A DNA stretch of 64,000 nucleotides from Clostridium folliculivorans (GCF_024341905.1 NZ_BQXY01000006.1:186001-250000), one strand, 5' to 3'. Counted from the first letter of the stretch, positions 8,701 to 17,509 are shown. The notes: a model not told the origin generated them from the letters alone. Numbers and translations: made by a program.

Positions 8701-9390
8701 ATGAATGAAGAAAATTTAAGAAAATTAAGTGCTGAAAAAGCCATGGAATATATAAAAAACAATAGTGTAATTGGACTAGGTGCAGGAAGAACTATTTCTT
8801 GTTTAATTGAGCTGTTAAGTAAAGCTATAGATGAAAATAATCTCAAAGTTAAAGTAGTAACACCATCTGATAATACAAAGAGTATGTGCATCAAAAATGG
8901 CATAGAAGTACTGCCAACCTGCTTTGTAGAAGAAGTAGATGTTGCCTTTGATGGTTGTGGTGAGGTTGATGAAAACTTTTATGCTTCCAAAGGTGGTGGA
9001 GGTGTTTTCGTAAAAGAAAAGTTAATTGCCTCAATGGCAAAGGATTATATTCTACTTATAGATGAACAAAAATATAAAAAACAATTAAGTGTAGGATATC
9101 CTATTTCCTTAGAAGTGGTTAAAGATTCCTTAAGTTATGTAAGCAAAAGGGTTAAAAACTTAGGTGGTGAGCCTTTAGTTAGAACCACTAATAGTAAGGA
9201 TGGGTACTTAGTAACTGATGATAACAACTTTATACTAGATATAAAGTTCGATACTGTAGATGATTTTAAAGAATTAAATGATAAGTTATATGATATTGTA
9301 GGCGTAGTTGGAACCTCTATATTTACTAGAGAAGTTACCAAGTTAATAATGGCTACAGAAAATGGGGTAAGAGTTATTTCAAAGAATTAG
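8701..9390 (+). CDS. rpiA: Ribose-5-phosphate isomerase A-like protein
   Basis: 229 residues from the ATG at 8701 (AAGGTG six bases upstream; a GTG at 8692 is less likely). Typical RpiA blocks appear in order: GLGAGRT (26-30), TPSDNTKS (54-61), DGCGEVD (84-90), SKGGGGVFVKEK (96-107) and a LLIDEQK strand. Against E. coli RpiA, which I recall with active-site Asp81, Asp84, Lys94 and Glu103, the offset is a constant 3: D84, K97 and E106 are kept but Asp84 is replaced by Gly87. The sandwich between two Gfo/Idh oxidoreductases suggests an aldose-ketose isomerase of altered specificity, not necessarily the housekeeping pentose enzyme. Confidence 0.8.
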   Translation: MNEENLRKLSAEKAMEYIKNNSVIGLGAGRTISCLIELLSKAIDENNLKVKVVTPSDNTKSMCIKNGIEVLPTCFVEEVDVAFDGCGEVDENFYASKGGGGVFVKEKLIASMAKDYILLIDEQKYKKQLSVGYPISLEVVKDSLSYVSKRVKNLGGEPLVRTTNSKDGYLVTDDNNFILDIKFDTVDDFKELNDKLYDIVGVVGTSIFTREVTKLIMATENGVRVISKN

Positions 9391-9440
9391 TATTCTTAAC
9401 TAAATTTGCTTTGTTTTTCATAAGATGAGGAGGAAATAAT

Positions 9441-10427
9441 ATGAGATTAGGTATTGTTGGATCGGGAATGATAGTAAGAGACTTATTATCAACAAGTTCA
9501 AATTTAAAAGACATAGAGTTTGTAGCTATATGTGGAACTGAAAGAAGTAAAGAGGCGATGAATCAACTCAAGAATGAATATGGTATTCAGGAGATCTTCT
9601 ATAATTATGATGAATTATTAAGCATGGACTTAGATGCAATTTATATTGCATTACCTAATAATCTACATTTTGAATTTGCTAAAAGAGCATTAGAAGCAAA
9701 TAAAAATGTTATCGTTGAAAAACCATTTACATCAACATATAAACAAGCGGTAATTTTAAGTGATTTGGCTAGAGAAAAACAATTATTTATTTTTGAAGCA
9801 ATTACTACTCAATATCTTCCTAATTATAAAAAAATTAAAAAGCTAATTCCAACCTTAGGAGATATTAAAATTGTTCAATGCAACTACTCTCAATATTCTA
9901 GTAGATATGATAGCTTTAAAGAAGGAAATATATTACCTGCTTTTAACCCTAAGTCTTCTGGTGGAGCATTAATGGACTTGAATATATATAACATTCATTA
10001 TGTAGTGGGGGTATTTGGAAGACCTGAGGGTATTGAGTACTATCCAAATGTTGAGAGAGGAATAGATACATCAGGAATATTAATGTTAGACTATGGAAAA
10101 TTTAAATGCGTTTGTGTTGGAGCGAAAGATTGCAAAGCACCTATTGCAAACAACATCCAAGGTAATAAAGGATGCATATATCAAGATACTCCAGCTAATG
10201 TTTGTGAGAGGTTTGAGTTATTAATGAATGATGGGACTAGTTCAAAAATCAATGAAAACAACTATGAACACAGAATGGTTAATGAATTTATTGAATTTGC
10301 TAGTATGATTAAAAATAATGATTTAGAAAGCTGCTACAAGATGCTAGATCATAGTTTGATTGTTAGTGAAGTGCAGACCATTGCAAGAAATAAAGGTGGA
10401 ATTGTATTCCCAGAAGATAATTATTAA
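9441..10427 (+). CDS. Gfo/Idh/MocA family oxidoreductase
   Basis: 328 residues with a classical N-terminal LGIVGSGMIV nucleotide-binding loop, ALPNNLHFEFAKRAL, the catalytic-site VEKPF motif near residue 93 and the SGGALMDLNIYNIHYV segment typical of the glucose-fructose oxidoreductase / dihydrodiol dehydrogenase branch. GAGGAGG lies eight bases before the ATG. It ends the 7679-10427 operon, just before a strong terminator. It is clearly distinct from the first oxidoreductase, so the two probably act on different steps, for example oxidation and reduction at different carbons of one sugar or cyclitol. Confidence 0.85.
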   Translation: MRLGIVGSGMIVRDLLSTSSNLKDIEFVAICGTERSKEAMNQLKNEYGIQEIFYNYDELLSMDLDAIYIALPNNLHFEFAKRALEANKNVIVEKPFTSTYKQAVILSDLAREKQLFIFEAITTQYLPNYKKIKKLIPTLGDIKIVQCNYSQYSSRYDSFKEGNILPAFNPKSSGGALMDLNIYNIHYVVGVFGRPEGIEYYPNVERGIDTSGILMLDYGKFKCVCVGAKDCKAPIANNIQGNKGCIYQDTPANVCERFELLMNDGTSSKINENNYEHRMVNEFIEFASMIKNNDLESCYKMLDHSLIVSEVQTIARNKGGIVFPEDNY

Positions 10428-10440
10428 AAAGTTATAAATT

Positions 10441-10486
10441 AAGACCAAGACTTTCTAACATAACTGTGAAAGTCTTGGTCTTTTAT
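10441..10486 (+). terminator. Strong intrinsic terminator
   Basis: AAGACCAAGACTTTC (10441-10455) pairs perfectly with GAAAGTCTTGGTCTT (10468-10482), followed by TTAT. It ends the Gfo/Idh-RpiA operon. Confidence 0.92.
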
Positions 10487-10581
10487 GATTTAATTAATAA
10501 ATTGATAATAAATCTTAATTGGTAACTAATAGTTAATGTTTGGATATTATATATAAGGATTAATTTGCAAGGAAGAGAGAG

Positions 10582-11271
10582 ATGTATACTAAAGGTGATT
10601 TTCACATGCATAGTGTTGCGTCAGATGGGGATAGCACCCCTTATGAAATCATAGTTATGGCAAAAGAAAAGGGCTTAGACATAATTGCAATAACAGATCA
10701 TAATTCAACTGACAGCGTTGAAGAAGCAAAAAAGATTGGAGATATGTTAGGAGTTAAGGTTGTAGCTGGTTTAGAATTATCAACAAGGTACAAAGGAAAA
10801 AAAGTACATGTTTTAAGTTATTTTATGAATGACAAATATAAGGATAAAACATTCCAGAAGGCATTAAAACATATTAGAAACCATGAGATAGAGGAACTCA
10901 AGTCGCTTATAGGCTCTGAGATAGAGATAACAAGAGATGGAGTAAAGAATAGAATTGATACTAGAACAGGTATAGATATTTTGAGATATTTCGGTGGCTC
11001 TGTAGTGTTAGCTCATCCCGTAAAAGTTAAAAAGGAAATTATAGAAGATATTTTGCAGTTAGATTTTGACGGAATAGAGGCTATATATTCTAAAAATACT
11101 AATGAGGATACCAAGTACTTTAAAGCTATAGCTGAGGCAAAAGGCTGGTTCTATACTGCAGGCTCAGACTTTCATACTGATAAAAGACGAGACAATAGGC
11201 ATGGACAAATTGGACAGGTGTTTTTAAATGAGAAAGAGCTTGATGTATTTATTCGCAACTTAGGAAAGTAA
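10582..11271 (+). CDS. PHP domain phosphoesterase
   Basis: 229 residues of the polymerase-and-histidinol-phosphatase superfamily. Metal-binding blocks are visible: FHMHS (His8, His10), SDGD (about 14-17), TDHNS (Asp39, His40), a GLELS Glu, an LAHPVK His and the C-terminal GSDFHTD. Such stand-alone proteins are metal-dependent phosphatases acting on sugar phosphates, nucleotides or histidinol phosphate. GGAAGAGAGAG lies before the ATG. It is monocistronic between two terminators, but its position between two putative sugar-modifying operons makes a sugar-phosphate substrate plausible (inference). Confidence 0.85.
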   Translation: MYTKGDFHMHSVASDGDSTPYEIIVMAKEKGLDIIAITDHNSTDSVEEAKKIGDMLGVKVVAGLELSTRYKGKKVHVLSYFMNDKYKDKTFQKALKHIRNHEIEELKSLIGSEIEITRDGVKNRIDTRTGIDILRYFGGSVVLAHPVKVKKEIIEDILQLDFDGIEAIYSKNTNEDTKYFKAIAEAKGWFYTAGSDFHTDKRRDNRHGQIGQVFLNEKELDVFIRNLGK

Positions 11272-11306
11272 AATATTATAATCCTCCACAGTAATATTTT
11301 AAAATA

Positions 11307-11345
11307 AGGGTGCTGAGCTATATCAATAGCAGCACCTTTATTTGT
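11307..11345 (+). terminator. Intrinsic terminator
   Basis: GGTGCTG pairs with CAGCACC around a 14-base loop, followed by TTTATTTG. It ends the PHP gene. Confidence 0.8.
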
Positions 11346-11507
11346 ATTTTACTAAGTAATTTTTTAAAATTATTAAAATTCACATAAATTTAAAATATAA
11401 CATCAAAAGTCAATAAAGATAAAGAACAGTAGAAAGATTCTTTCTAAAGAATCGTATTTTTGTTTATTAATAAGAGGATTTAGTAACAAAAGTAAAGTTT
11501 GGAATTA

Positions 11508-11535
11508 TTGACAAAACAAGGTGGTGTGATATATT
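11508..11535 (+). promoter_or_regulatory. Sigma-A promoter of the carrier-protein operon
   Basis: A perfect TTGACA at 11508-11513 and TATATT at 11530-11535 with a 16-base spacer, about 60 bases before the first gene of the 11594-17501 operon. I see no obvious operator. The rest of the gap from 11272 holds only the terminator of the PHP gene. Confidence 0.75.
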
Positions 11536-11593
11536 AATATTATAATAACAATGTTTAAAGAAAAACGTTTATAAAAATTGGAGGAAGAAACTT

Positions 11594-11845
11594 ATGAATG
11601 ATAAAATAGTGAAAATAATATGTGAAGTAAAGGAAGATGAGTCATTAGAGGAAAAAATACTTAATTCTACTGATTTGTTAAACGATTTAGGTATCGATTC
11701 TCTTCAACTCATAAATATTATATTAAGAATAGAAGATGAGTTTGATATTCAAATAGACTTTGATGAATTTGATATGGATTGCCTAAGATCAGTAGATACT
11801 TTTGGAGAATATATAGAGATGCAAAAAGGCGCAATATATGAGTAA
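11594..11845 (+). CDS. Acyl carrier protein-like carrier
   Basis: 83 residues, highly acidic, four-helix carrier layout. The phosphopantetheine attachment motif GIDSLQLI places the modified serine at residue 36. It is not next to fatty acid genes, so it is a dedicated pathway carrier, not the housekeeping ACP. GGAGG lies about 8 bases before the ATG. Its last codons overlap the start of the ATP-grasp gene in an ATGAGTAA arrangement, implying coupled translation and fixed stoichiometry. The likely role is to hold an acyl or aminoacyl group loaded by the ATP-grasp enzyme and passed to later enzymes (inference). Confidence 0.88.
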   Translation: MNDKIVKIICEVKEDESLEEKILNSTDLLNDLGIDSLQLINIILRIEDEFDIQIDFDEFDMDCLRSVDTFGEYIEMQKGAIYE

Positions 11846-13175
11846 ACGCATCTATTATGGAGAGTTTAATGCTGAAAAGTATTGGAGAGAAGAAAATTTA
11901 GCGAAGCTACCTGAAATACCAGATAAACAATCTGAAAATATAGTAAAGGCTATGGATGAACTACTTTTTATTCTTTGCGATAAAGAAGATGCAGTTCTTA
12001 CAAGATATAAGCTTGATGATGATCAGCTTGAGTATTTAAAAGAATTAGGTCTTGAGTTTAAATACAATAGTACAAGCCTTACTGAAGACAAATCTAAAGA
12101 AGAGAAAAACAAAAACATATGTGAATTATTAATAACCAATGACAATTCTGAAATAAAGGAACTTTTATCTGAAGAAACACATCTAGAAACCTTTGCAGTG
12201 CTACCAGAAGCTTATAAACTAAGCAATTTATATCATAAGCACTTTGATTATCCAACAATAGACGTTATAAAAAAAGTAAATTCAAAAATGTATTCATCTA
12301 AGCTTAACCTTGAACTAGATATAAATAATAAAATTAAATTGATTTATTCGTCAAAAGAACTGTATGAAGAAGGAATGAAGTATCTCAGTAAAGGGAGCAT
12401 AATAATAAAAGATTCTTTTGGTGTGTCTGGAAAAGGTAATTTAATAATTTCAAACGAAAGCATACTTAAGAGGATAGTATCATATGTAGATATGCAAGAG
12501 AAAAAGGGGAAAAGGGTGGAATTCATTCTTGAACCTTTGCTAGAAAAGTCTAAGGATTTTTCATGTCAGTTCAAAATTCATAAAGATGGAAGCTTTGAAA
12601 TCATATCTGTACAGGAAGTAAGAAATACAGGACTATCCTATCTTGGATCATATACTCCTGACAAAGAATTTATGGAGTTTATCAAGAAACAATCCTATTT
12701 TGAAATAATGGAGAAAACAGCTAAAAGGCTTTATGAAGATGGCTACTATGGGGATGTCTGTATAGATTCGATGATTTTAAAAGATCGATCAATATGTCCA
12801 GTAGTAGAGATAAATGCAAGAAAATCCATGAGTCTTATTAAACATGAGCTTGATAATTATGCTCATAACCTTGGGTTAAAATGTGGATTTACTTTTCTAA
12901 ATGTATCCTTCAATAACAATATAGATTATTCTGAGATTCTTAAGGTGCTGTCAAAAAATAATATACTTTTTAAACCTTCCTTTAACAAAGGTATAATGCC
13001 TTTAAGTAGCAATACTATATTCATAAATAGGCAATTGGATACTAATAAAACCTTAAATAACTATAAAGGCAGGTTCTATTTTGCCATATTATATAAAGAT
13101 ATGGATATAGTTGAAGAACTAACAAACAGCCTCATAAGTTCATTAAAAGAGATAGGAATAAATAGCTCTAATTAA
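11838..13175 (+). CDS. ATP-grasp family ligase, likely loading the carrier protein
   Basis: 445 residues. The C-terminal two thirds is an ATP-grasp fold: a Gly-rich lid strand IIIKDSFGVSGKGNLII around residue 190, a strand with FILEPLLEKSKDF, and the metal-binding end motif PVVEINARKSMSL (Glu-x-Asn) around residue 330. The N-terminal part has no motif I recognise. ATP-grasp enzymes join a carboxylate to an amine or thiol through an acyl phosphate. Overlap with the carrier gene recalls the butirosin pair BtrI/BtrJ, where the ATP-grasp enzyme loads an amino acid onto an ACP. That analogy is inference; a peptide-bond ligase is the alternative. Confidence 0.75.
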   Translation: MSKRIYYGEFNAEKYWREENLAKLPEIPDKQSENIVKAMDELLFILCDKEDAVLTRYKLDDDQLEYLKELGLEFKYNSTSLTEDKSKEEKNKNICELLITNDNSEIKELLSEETHLETFAVLPEAYKLSNLYHKHFDYPTIDVIKKVNSKMYSSKLNLELDINNKIKLIYSSKELYEEGMKYLSKGSIIIKDSFGVSGKGNLIISNESILKRIVSYVDMQEKKGKRVEFILEPLLEKSKDFSCQFKIHKDGSFEIISVQEVRNTGLSYLGSYTPDKEFMEFIKKQSYFEIMEKTAKRLYEDGYYGDVCIDSMILKDRSICPVVEINARKSMSLIKHELDNYAHNLGLKCGFTFLNVSFNNNIDYSEILKVLSKNNILFKPSFNKGIMPLSSNTIFINRQLDTNKTLNNYKGRFYFAILYKDMDIVEELTNSLISSLKEIGINSSN

Positions 13176-13209
13176 GAAATTAAATATTCAAAACGAGAAG
13201 GTGTAAAAA

Positions 13210-14322
13210 ATGAACAGTAAAGTGGTTATATTATGCTCTGGCTTTGGGCTGGGGTTTTATGTTCCAGGTCTGTTAATTAGCAATAGTTTTACAAAGAAAG
13301 ATATAGAATCAGAAGTTGTGGTATTTGAAGATTATGTTGTTAAAGAAAAGAGAGACAATATATTAGTGAATAAGACAGCTTATCATGATAATTTTAAAGC
13401 TGCACTTTTGGCACAAAGAATGCCTTGGGATATAAGACAAAGCTTTGATACGAAAAAAGTGGACATGCTATTAAATTCATGGAAGGAAAATGAGATTGAA
13501 AACTTTATAGTGTTATCAGGTCATTGGGTATTCCTACTTGAGGAGTATAAGAAAAGATTCAACCTTGAAAAGATAAATGCTCAAATAATCTATATAGATT
13601 GCAAGCCATCTCCTTCTTGGAAGTCCTTAAATAAATATATACAAAATTACTCTGATGGATACGCTGAAACTTTTCTCTTTGATTATGATAACAATGAAGT
13701 AAAGTACACAATTGGAATTGAAGAGGATGATGTTATCATTTTTGAAGAAAGAGAAAATAGATTTATGATTCACGGCGGTGGATGGGGGATGGGAACTTAT
13801 AAAGATAAGATTCCTGAACTTGAAGAACAAGGATTTGGGTTAGACATCATAGCTTATAAAATAGAAGAAGCAAGTCAGCAAAAAGCGAAGAATAGATATT
13901 TTATGATGGACCCACAATGGACAGCCTGGGGACACGAGAAACATAACAAAGCTGTTTTTCCTCCTTTTGCAGAAATTATAGCTGATAAAGAGACTAAATT
14001 TATCACAAAGGATGAATATCATCCATCTTTTGATCTAGCAAAAAGTTGCAAAGCAATGATAAGTAAGCCAGGTGGAGGAACGCTTATTGATTCCTTAAAT
14101 GCATGCACTCCTATAATTCTATTAGATCCATTTGGGGATCATGAAAAAAAGAATGCTGAGCTTTGGAAGAGCTTAGGCTTTGGTATAAGCTATGACAAGT
14201 GGAAAGAAGCAGGTTTTGATATGGAAATATTAAATAAGCTACACCGCAATCTCCTAAAGCAGAAAAAAATAAGTAAGGATTATACTACAGAGTATATAAA
14301 ATTAAAGGTTGAAAGAAGGTAA
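13210..14322 (+). CDS. GT-B fold glycosyltransferase-like protein
   Basis: 370 residues. The N-terminus ILCSGFGLGFYVPGLLI resembles the Gly-rich acceptor-side loop of GT-B enzymes, and the C-terminal MISKPGGGTLIDSLNACTP resembles the MurG/GT28 nucleotide-sugar-binding block that carries the Gly-rich turn and a following acidic or polar residue. No membrane helix. AAGG precedes the ATG within 35 bases of the ATP-grasp stop, and the next gene starts four bases after the stop, so it is part of the same operon. It would transfer a sugar from a nucleotide donor to a small acceptor. An epimerase of the same fold is an alternative. Confidence 0.65.
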   Translation: MNSKVVILCSGFGLGFYVPGLLISNSFTKKDIESEVVVFEDYVVKEKRDNILVNKTAYHDNFKAALLAQRMPWDIRQSFDTKKVDMLLNSWKENEIENFIVLSGHWVFLLEEYKKRFNLEKINAQIIYIDCKPSPSWKSLNKYIQNYSDGYAETFLFDYDNNEVKYTIGIEEDDVIIFEERENRFMIHGGGWGMGTYKDKIPELEEQGFGLDIIAYKIEEASQQKAKNRYFMMDPQWTAWGHEKHNKAVFPPFAEIIADKETKFITKDEYHPSFDLAKSCKAMISKPGGGTLIDSLNACTPIILLDPFGDHEKKNAELWKSLGFGISYDKWKEAGFDMEILNKLHRNLLKQKKISKDYTTEYIKLKVERR

Positions 14323-14326
14323 AATA

Positions 14327-15493
14327 ATGCAGCCTAAAACAAAAGTTCATTATGATGAGAAGTCCTTAGAAGTACTGAAGAGGACTATTAAAAATATATC
14401 AGATCCTTTAAGAAATAGAAAAAACAATCCCTGTTATGCAACGGAGCTTCCGGAGGTAGTAGGTATAAAGCTGACTAATAGATGTAATTTAAGATGTAAG
14501 CACTGCTATGAATGGAACGAAAAAGGCTTTCATAGAAATATGGATAAGCAAGAGCAACAGACAGATATAGCATTGGATACCTTAAAAAAGGTACTTGAGG
14601 AAACTAAAAAAGTGAAATCGAGGTTATATCTGTGGGGTGGTGAACCGTTAGTATATAAGCATTTTGAAGAGCTAACAGATTTGCTTTTAAATGATCCTAG
14701 AGAAGTAGCTATGTGTACAAACGCACTACTTATACCTGAAAAGCTTGATTCCATAATCAAACTGTCAGATAATCTAGAACTTTTAGTTCCAGTAGAAGGC
14801 TTTGAAGAAGATAATGATCTAATTAGAGGTGAGGGCAACTTCAAGAAGACTATGGAGAGCTTAAATATCTTATTAGATTTAAAGAAAAAATGTATTTATA
14901 AAGGAAAGATATCTATTCACACTGTCATCAACGATAGCGTCATACCTAAACTATATGATTTGGTAGAGTTCTTTGAAAAAATGGGAGTAGATATGCTGAT
15001 GCTTTGTTATCCATGGTATATTGCTGAAGAAACTGCTTGCAATATGGATAACTATTTTAATGAAAATTTCTCATGGATAGAAGAAAATAAGAAAGATAAA
15101 AGCTGGCATTCCTTTACATATAAGGTTTCACCAGAAAGCATAGAGATTCTTAAGCAGCAGATAGAAAAGATAAACAGCAAAGTTTGGGATATAAGAGTAA
15201 GATTCCAACCTGATTTAGATATGAAAGATGTGGATGATTTTATATTAGGAACAGAAGTGGAGAATCTTCAAAAGAGAAGCTGTCTTGCAGTATCTACTAG
15301 AATGGATATTTACCCTGATGGAGCTGTTTCTTCTTGTAAGTTTTTCTCAGAGTTTACCATAGGAAATTTAAATAATGCAAGTGTATCTGAAATATGGCAC
15401 AGTGAAGAATACAATAAGGTAAGAGAAATTATAAGCAGTAAGCTTACTCCTGTTTGTTCAAAATGTAACCTTCTTCACTTACATGGAAATTAA
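14327..15493 (+). CDS. Radical SAM protein with C-terminal SPASM/twitch-like cysteines
   Basis: 388 residues from the ATG at 14327, preceded by AGAAGG; a TTG at 14309 inside the previous gene is less likely. The radical SAM cluster motif is CNLRCKHC (Cys53, Cys57, Cys60). The SAM-binding region LYLWGGEP follows at about residue 105. The C-terminus carries Cys319, Cys337, Cys377 and Cys380, the last two as CxxC, consistent with an auxiliary Fe-S cluster as in SPASM or twitch enzymes. That class includes alcohol dehydrogenases of aminoglycoside pathways (BtrN) and peptide-modifying enzymes. No peptide substrate is encoded nearby, so a small-molecule dehydrogenase is favoured (inference). Confidence 0.85.
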   Translation: MQPKTKVHYDEKSLEVLKRTIKNISDPLRNRKNNPCYATELPEVVGIKLTNRCNLRCKHCYEWNEKGFHRNMDKQEQQTDIALDTLKKVLEETKKVKSRLYLWGGEPLVYKHFEELTDLLLNDPREVAMCTNALLIPEKLDSIIKLSDNLELLVPVEGFEEDNDLIRGEGNFKKTMESLNILLDLKKKCIYKGKISIHTVINDSVIPKLYDLVEFFEKMGVDMLMLCYPWYIAEETACNMDNYFNENFSWIEENKKDKSWHSFTYKVSPESIEILKQQIEKINSKVWDIRVRFQPDLDMKDVDDFILGTEVENLQKRSCLAVSTRMDIYPDGAVSSCKFFSEFTIGNLNNASVSEIWHSEEYNKVREIISSKLTPVCSKCNLLHLHGN

Positions 15494-15505
15494 GAAGGTG
15501 ATTTT

Positions 15506-16522
15506 GTGATAAAACTTGGAATTATAGGATGTTCCAGTATAGTATCTAGGGCCATAATAACTCCAGCAAAAGAAGTAAAAGGTCTTAGGGTCTATGGAAT
15601 TGCAAGCAGAAACCCAGAGAACGCAAGAAGGTATGCTAAGGAGTATGGTATAGAAAAGGCCTTTGAAAGTTACGAAGAACTTCTTGACTGTGAAGCTATA
15701 AATTGTGTTTATATAGCTCTTCCAAATGATCTTCATAAAGAGTGGATAATAAAGGCTATTAAAGCAGGAAAGCACATACTAGTAGAAAAGCCTATATGTT
15801 TAAGTAAAGCTGAGTTTGATGAGATATTAAGTGAGATATCAAAAAAGAATATCAAGCTTTTAGAAGGTGTTATGATAAAACATCATCCCTGGCAAGCTGC
15901 AATAAAAGAGATGATTACCTCTGAAAAGTATGGAAAGCTTGAAATTATAAATACCTATGCATGCATAGTGCCAAAAGGTAACAATGTAAATAGCTATAGG
16001 AACTTTCCTGAAAGAGGAGGAGGAGCTTTTTATGACTTAAGCTGTTATTGGCTTCAATTTTTACAAGAAGTAAAAGGACTTAACCCAATTTATTATAAAG
16101 GTAGCTCCAGTTTTAATGGTCCTAATGGCATTGACTCTACCTTTTCTACAAGGATGAGATATGAAAACGACTTTGAAACAGGATTTATAGCTTCTTTTGA
16201 ACTTCCATATAAAGTAGAACACCATTTAGGATTTGAAAAGGCAAGAGTAGTAGTAAAAGATTTTTTTAGAGCGTGCCTTGGTAACTTCAAGATTAATGTT
16301 TTAATAGAGGAAAAAGCTACAGGAAATAAAGAGAGATTACAGTTTGATGCTGCCAATTACTATACAAACCAGCTTGAGTTTTTAGTGGATGTAGTGGAAG
16401 GCAGAAAAGAGAGTATACCAATACATGAATCTTACGAGAGAATAAAGTTAATGGAAGATATATATAATTCAGCAAAATCATCAATAAAAAATTATGAAGG
16501 ATCAGAGGTGTATAATGGCTAA
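15506..16522 (+). CDS. Gfo/Idh/MocA family oxidoreductase
   Basis: 338 residues starting at GTG with AAGAAGGTG seven bases upstream. The N-terminal LGIIGCSSIVSRAI loop, ALPNDLHKEWIIKAI, the VEKPI signature and GGGAFYDLSCYWLQF follow the family order. It lies in the operon with the carrier protein, ATP-grasp, glycosyltransferase and radical SAM genes. It overlaps the next gene by eight bases (ATGGCTAA). It should be NAD(P)-dependent and act on a sugar or cyclitol hydroxyl. It is the third enzyme of this family within 9 kb. Confidence 0.85.
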   Translation: MIKLGIIGCSSIVSRAIITPAKEVKGLRVYGIASRNPENARRYAKEYGIEKAFESYEELLDCEAINCVYIALPNDLHKEWIIKAIKAGKHILVEKPICLSKAEFDEILSEISKKNIKLLEGVMIKHHPWQAAIKEMITSEKYGKLEIINTYACIVPKGNNVNSYRNFPERGGGAFYDLSCYWLQFLQEVKGLNPIYYKGSSSFNGPNGIDSTFSTRMRYENDFETGFIASFELPYKVEHHLGFEKARVVVKDFFRACLGNFKINVLIEEKATGNKERLQFDAANYYTNQLEFLVDVVEGRKESIPIHESYERIKLMEDIYNSAKSSIKNYEGSEVYNG

Positions 16523-17501
16523 GATTTTATATTCAGATTATTATATTCCTGAGAATATAGTTTCATCAGAGGAAATACTTTTTAAATCTAATCAATTTAG
16601 ACAAGCAAGTAATGATGATGACATATATGAAAGTATTGAAAAATATGTTAAGGAAACAGATTTACACAGTATAGCAGTTGGAAGAAAGGATGAAATTGTT
16701 GAGGTTTTATCTAAGCTTGTCGCAAAAATGCTTGATAAACTTGAAATAGATAAATCTAAGATAAAAAACATCTTCTATACAAGCTATGAAGAATATATCT
16801 ATGGTGGAAATATAAGTGTACCACATTACCTTCAAGAAAAGTTTCAATTAAATGATGCAACAGTAGTGATACTTAACCAAGATTGTTCAAGTACAATTCA
16901 GGCTATAAAAATGGCAAATTCACTTAATGTAATAGAAGGCGAATTTTCACTTATAATTTCACCATATTTTTTGAGTGATGATGAAGAGCGATTTATTGAA
17001 TTTACCATATTAGGAGATGGAGCAGGGATAATGCTAATTGGAGATGATATAAATCAAAAAGGTTTTAATATAGTGGGCTCAACCTCAGCTTCTAATGGTC
17101 GCATGAGCGTTGCTGCATATAATTTTGATAAAAGTTCACAGTTAGTTGATCCATATTATAATTATTTAAAGAACAAAATGGGAACCTTTGAGGCTATGAG
17201 AAGAGTATTTGCTAAATTAGTAGTTTCAAATGAAGAAAAGTTTAAGGATGCAAATAAAATCATAATTCAAAATATAGCTGATAATTTCTTTAATACTTAT
17301 TATAAGTTATATAAGGTTCCTGATGATAGCTTTTATAATAACTATCATGGTGGACATATTGGAGATGTTGATATAATAAGAAACTTTAAAGATTTCACAG
17401 AGGAAAATGATTTTAAAATAGGAGATGAAATTATTTTACTTGCTATTGGTTCTGATTTTATGGGAATGAATAGTGGAGCAGTATTTTTAAAGTATTTCTA
17501 G
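16515..17501 (+). CDS. KAS III-like thiolase-fold enzyme with altered active site
   Basis: 328 residues from the ATG at 16515 (AGAGGTG four bases upstream); an in-frame ATG at 16494 is less likely. It follows the FabH layout: ISVPHYLQ, a nucleophile region NQDCSSTIQAIKMAN with Cys124, ILGDGAGIMLI and a C-terminal SGAVFLKYF strand. The His of the FabH HQAN motif appears as Gln/Asn (IIIQNIADN, about 249-257) and the Asn of YGNTS falls in YHGGHIGD (about 277-284). Such substitutions suggest that it does not do ordinary decarboxylative condensation. It may transfer an acyl group from the carrier protein to an alcohol or amine, as CerJ-type enzymes do (inference). Confidence 0.78.
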   Translation: MAKILYSDYYIPENIVSSEEILFKSNQFRQASNDDDIYESIEKYVKETDLHSIAVGRKDEIVEVLSKLVAKMLDKLEIDKSKIKNIFYTSYEEYIYGGNISVPHYLQEKFQLNDATVVILNQDCSSTIQAIKMANSLNVIEGEFSLIISPYFLSDDEERFIEFTILGDGAGIMLIGDDINQKGFNIVGSTSASNGRMSVAAYNFDKSSQLVDPYYNYLKNKMGTFEAMRRVFAKLVVSNEEKFKDANKIIIQNIADNFFNTYYKLYKVPDDSFYNNYHGGHIGDVDIIRNFKDFTEENDFKIGDEIILLAIGSDFMGMNSGAVFLKYF

Positions 17502-17509
17502 TTATAATT

